Positions 4,744 to 5,112 of a stretch of 5,112 nucleotides of DNA are shown in pieces (within the stretch, counting starts at the first letter, position 1; each line of letters begins with the position of its first letter). Below the pieces are notes generated by a model. That model did no database searches. It was not told where the DNA came from and worked only from the letters and a program-made list of their open reading frames with translations. The DNA lies in contig JAUVYZ010000173.1 in the NCBI GenBank assembly GCA_030602845.1, forward strand, positions 1-5,112, read 5' to 3'. This DNA is from Phycisphaerae bacterium (GTDB taxonomy: Bacteria; Planctomycetota; Phycisphaerae; Sedimentisphaerales; Anaerobacaceae). The translations under genes and the position numbers were made by a program.

Positions 4744-5112
4744 TTATGGAGGGCATTTTGCGCAGATTGAGCGGAAGAGGGTGGTGCTGAGGTAGCGGTC
4801 GCCGCGGTCAGGGAGAATGACGACAATTGTGCCGGATTTCATTGTCTCCGCGATACGTAAAGCGCCGGCTACTGCTGCACCGCTCGATATTCCAACAAAA
4901 ACGCCTTCTTTGTTAGCAAGGAGGCGTGTTGTTTCAAATGCCTGGCCGTCTTCGACGGTAATCTTTTCATCCAACATCTGCGGATTATAGACCTTAGGAA
5001 CAATGGATTCTTTCATATTTTTGAGTCCCTGTATTGTGTGTCCCTCTGTGGGTTCAATTCCAACGATTCTGACTTGCGGCTTTTTCTCTTTGAGGTATCT
5101 GCCTGCGCCCAT
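4744..5112 (-). CDS. cysM: Cysteine synthase, C-terminal part (5' end outside window)
   Basis: These are the last 122 residues of a PLP-dependent O-acetylserine sulfhydrylase, which makes cysteine from O-acetylserine and sulfide in the cytoplasm. Visible landmarks, counted from the window edge: GAGRYLKEKKPQVRIVGIEP (2-21), which directly follows the glycine-rich phosphate loop in this family; EGHTIQGLKNMKESIVPKVY (23-42); FVGISSGAAVAGAL (72-85), containing the Ser that contacts the PLP ring nitrogen; and GTIVVILPDRGDRYLSTTLF (94-113). The PLP-binding Lys lies in the missing N-terminal part. The Met at the window edge is internal, not the start. DRGDRYLST leans toward CysM-type enzymes, but CysK is not excluded. 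The C-terminus is a short tail RSICAKCPP with a CxxC. The gene converges on the four-helix-bundle gene. Confidence 0.93.
   Translation of the reverse strand: MGAGRYLKEKKPQVRIVGIEPTEGHTIQGLKNMKESIVPKVYNPQMLDEKITVEDGQAFETTRLLANKEGVFVGISSGAAVAGALRIAETMKSGTIVVILPDRGDRYLSTTLFRSICAKCPP

Noticed and set aside
4424..4826. - strand reading frames across array 3 and the end of the cysteine synthase gene
   Set aside because: Same repeat artefact, out of frame with the real synthase gene and without family resemblance.

Overview
The window looks like chromosomal DNA of an environmental Gram-negative bacterium. It holds an MlaF-type ATPase of outer-membrane lipid transport, a large fused flavin/iron-sulfur 2-hydroxyacid oxidase, a four-helix-bundle (23S rRNA intervening-sequence family) gene, and the end of a cysteine synthase gene. 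A member of Planctomycetota (Phycisphaerae-like) is my best guess. It rests on gene style, GTG starts and the octamer-repeat plus four-helix-bundle arrangement, and it is inference, not proof.

Layout: (1) Positions 1-111 are a tandem array of an 8-bp unit, consensus GTGCGTAA. (2) An ABC ATPase of the Mla/Mce type runs from about 125 (alternative 80) to 982 on +. (3) After a 110-bp gap, a roughly 970-residue oxidase runs 1093-4005 on +. It contains an FAD-binding half, two 4Fe-4S motifs and a Cys-rich (CCG) tail. (4) A second octamer array (3998-4181) starts inside the last codons of the oxidase and supplies its stop codon. (5) A 117-residue four-helix-bundle protein lies at 4192-4545 on +. 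(6) A third octamer array covers 4555-4626. (7) About 117 bp of non-coding DNA follows, and then the 3' end of a convergent cysteine synthase gene on the - strand (4744-5112), cut by the window edge.

The metabolic genes (lipid-transport ATPase, 2-hydroxyacid oxidase, cysteine synthase) do not form one obvious pathway. The two + strand genes may be co-transcribed, but that is only suggested by orientation and a short gap.

The unusual part is the repeat system. Three arrays of the same octamer lie in the same orientation, and two of them flank the four-helix-bundle gene closely. That gene is lower in GC than the oxidase and is bracketed by a 9-bp direct repeat. Because 8 is not a multiple of 3, the array closes all three + frames with TAA every 24 bp and leaves all three - frames open. 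That explains the spurious 'LRTYALTH'-like reading frames on the other strand. The arrays also reach into gene ends and starts: stop codon, last residues, ribosome-binding region and a candidate start codon. No tRNA, rRNA, CRISPR array, transposase or reverse transcriptase was seen.
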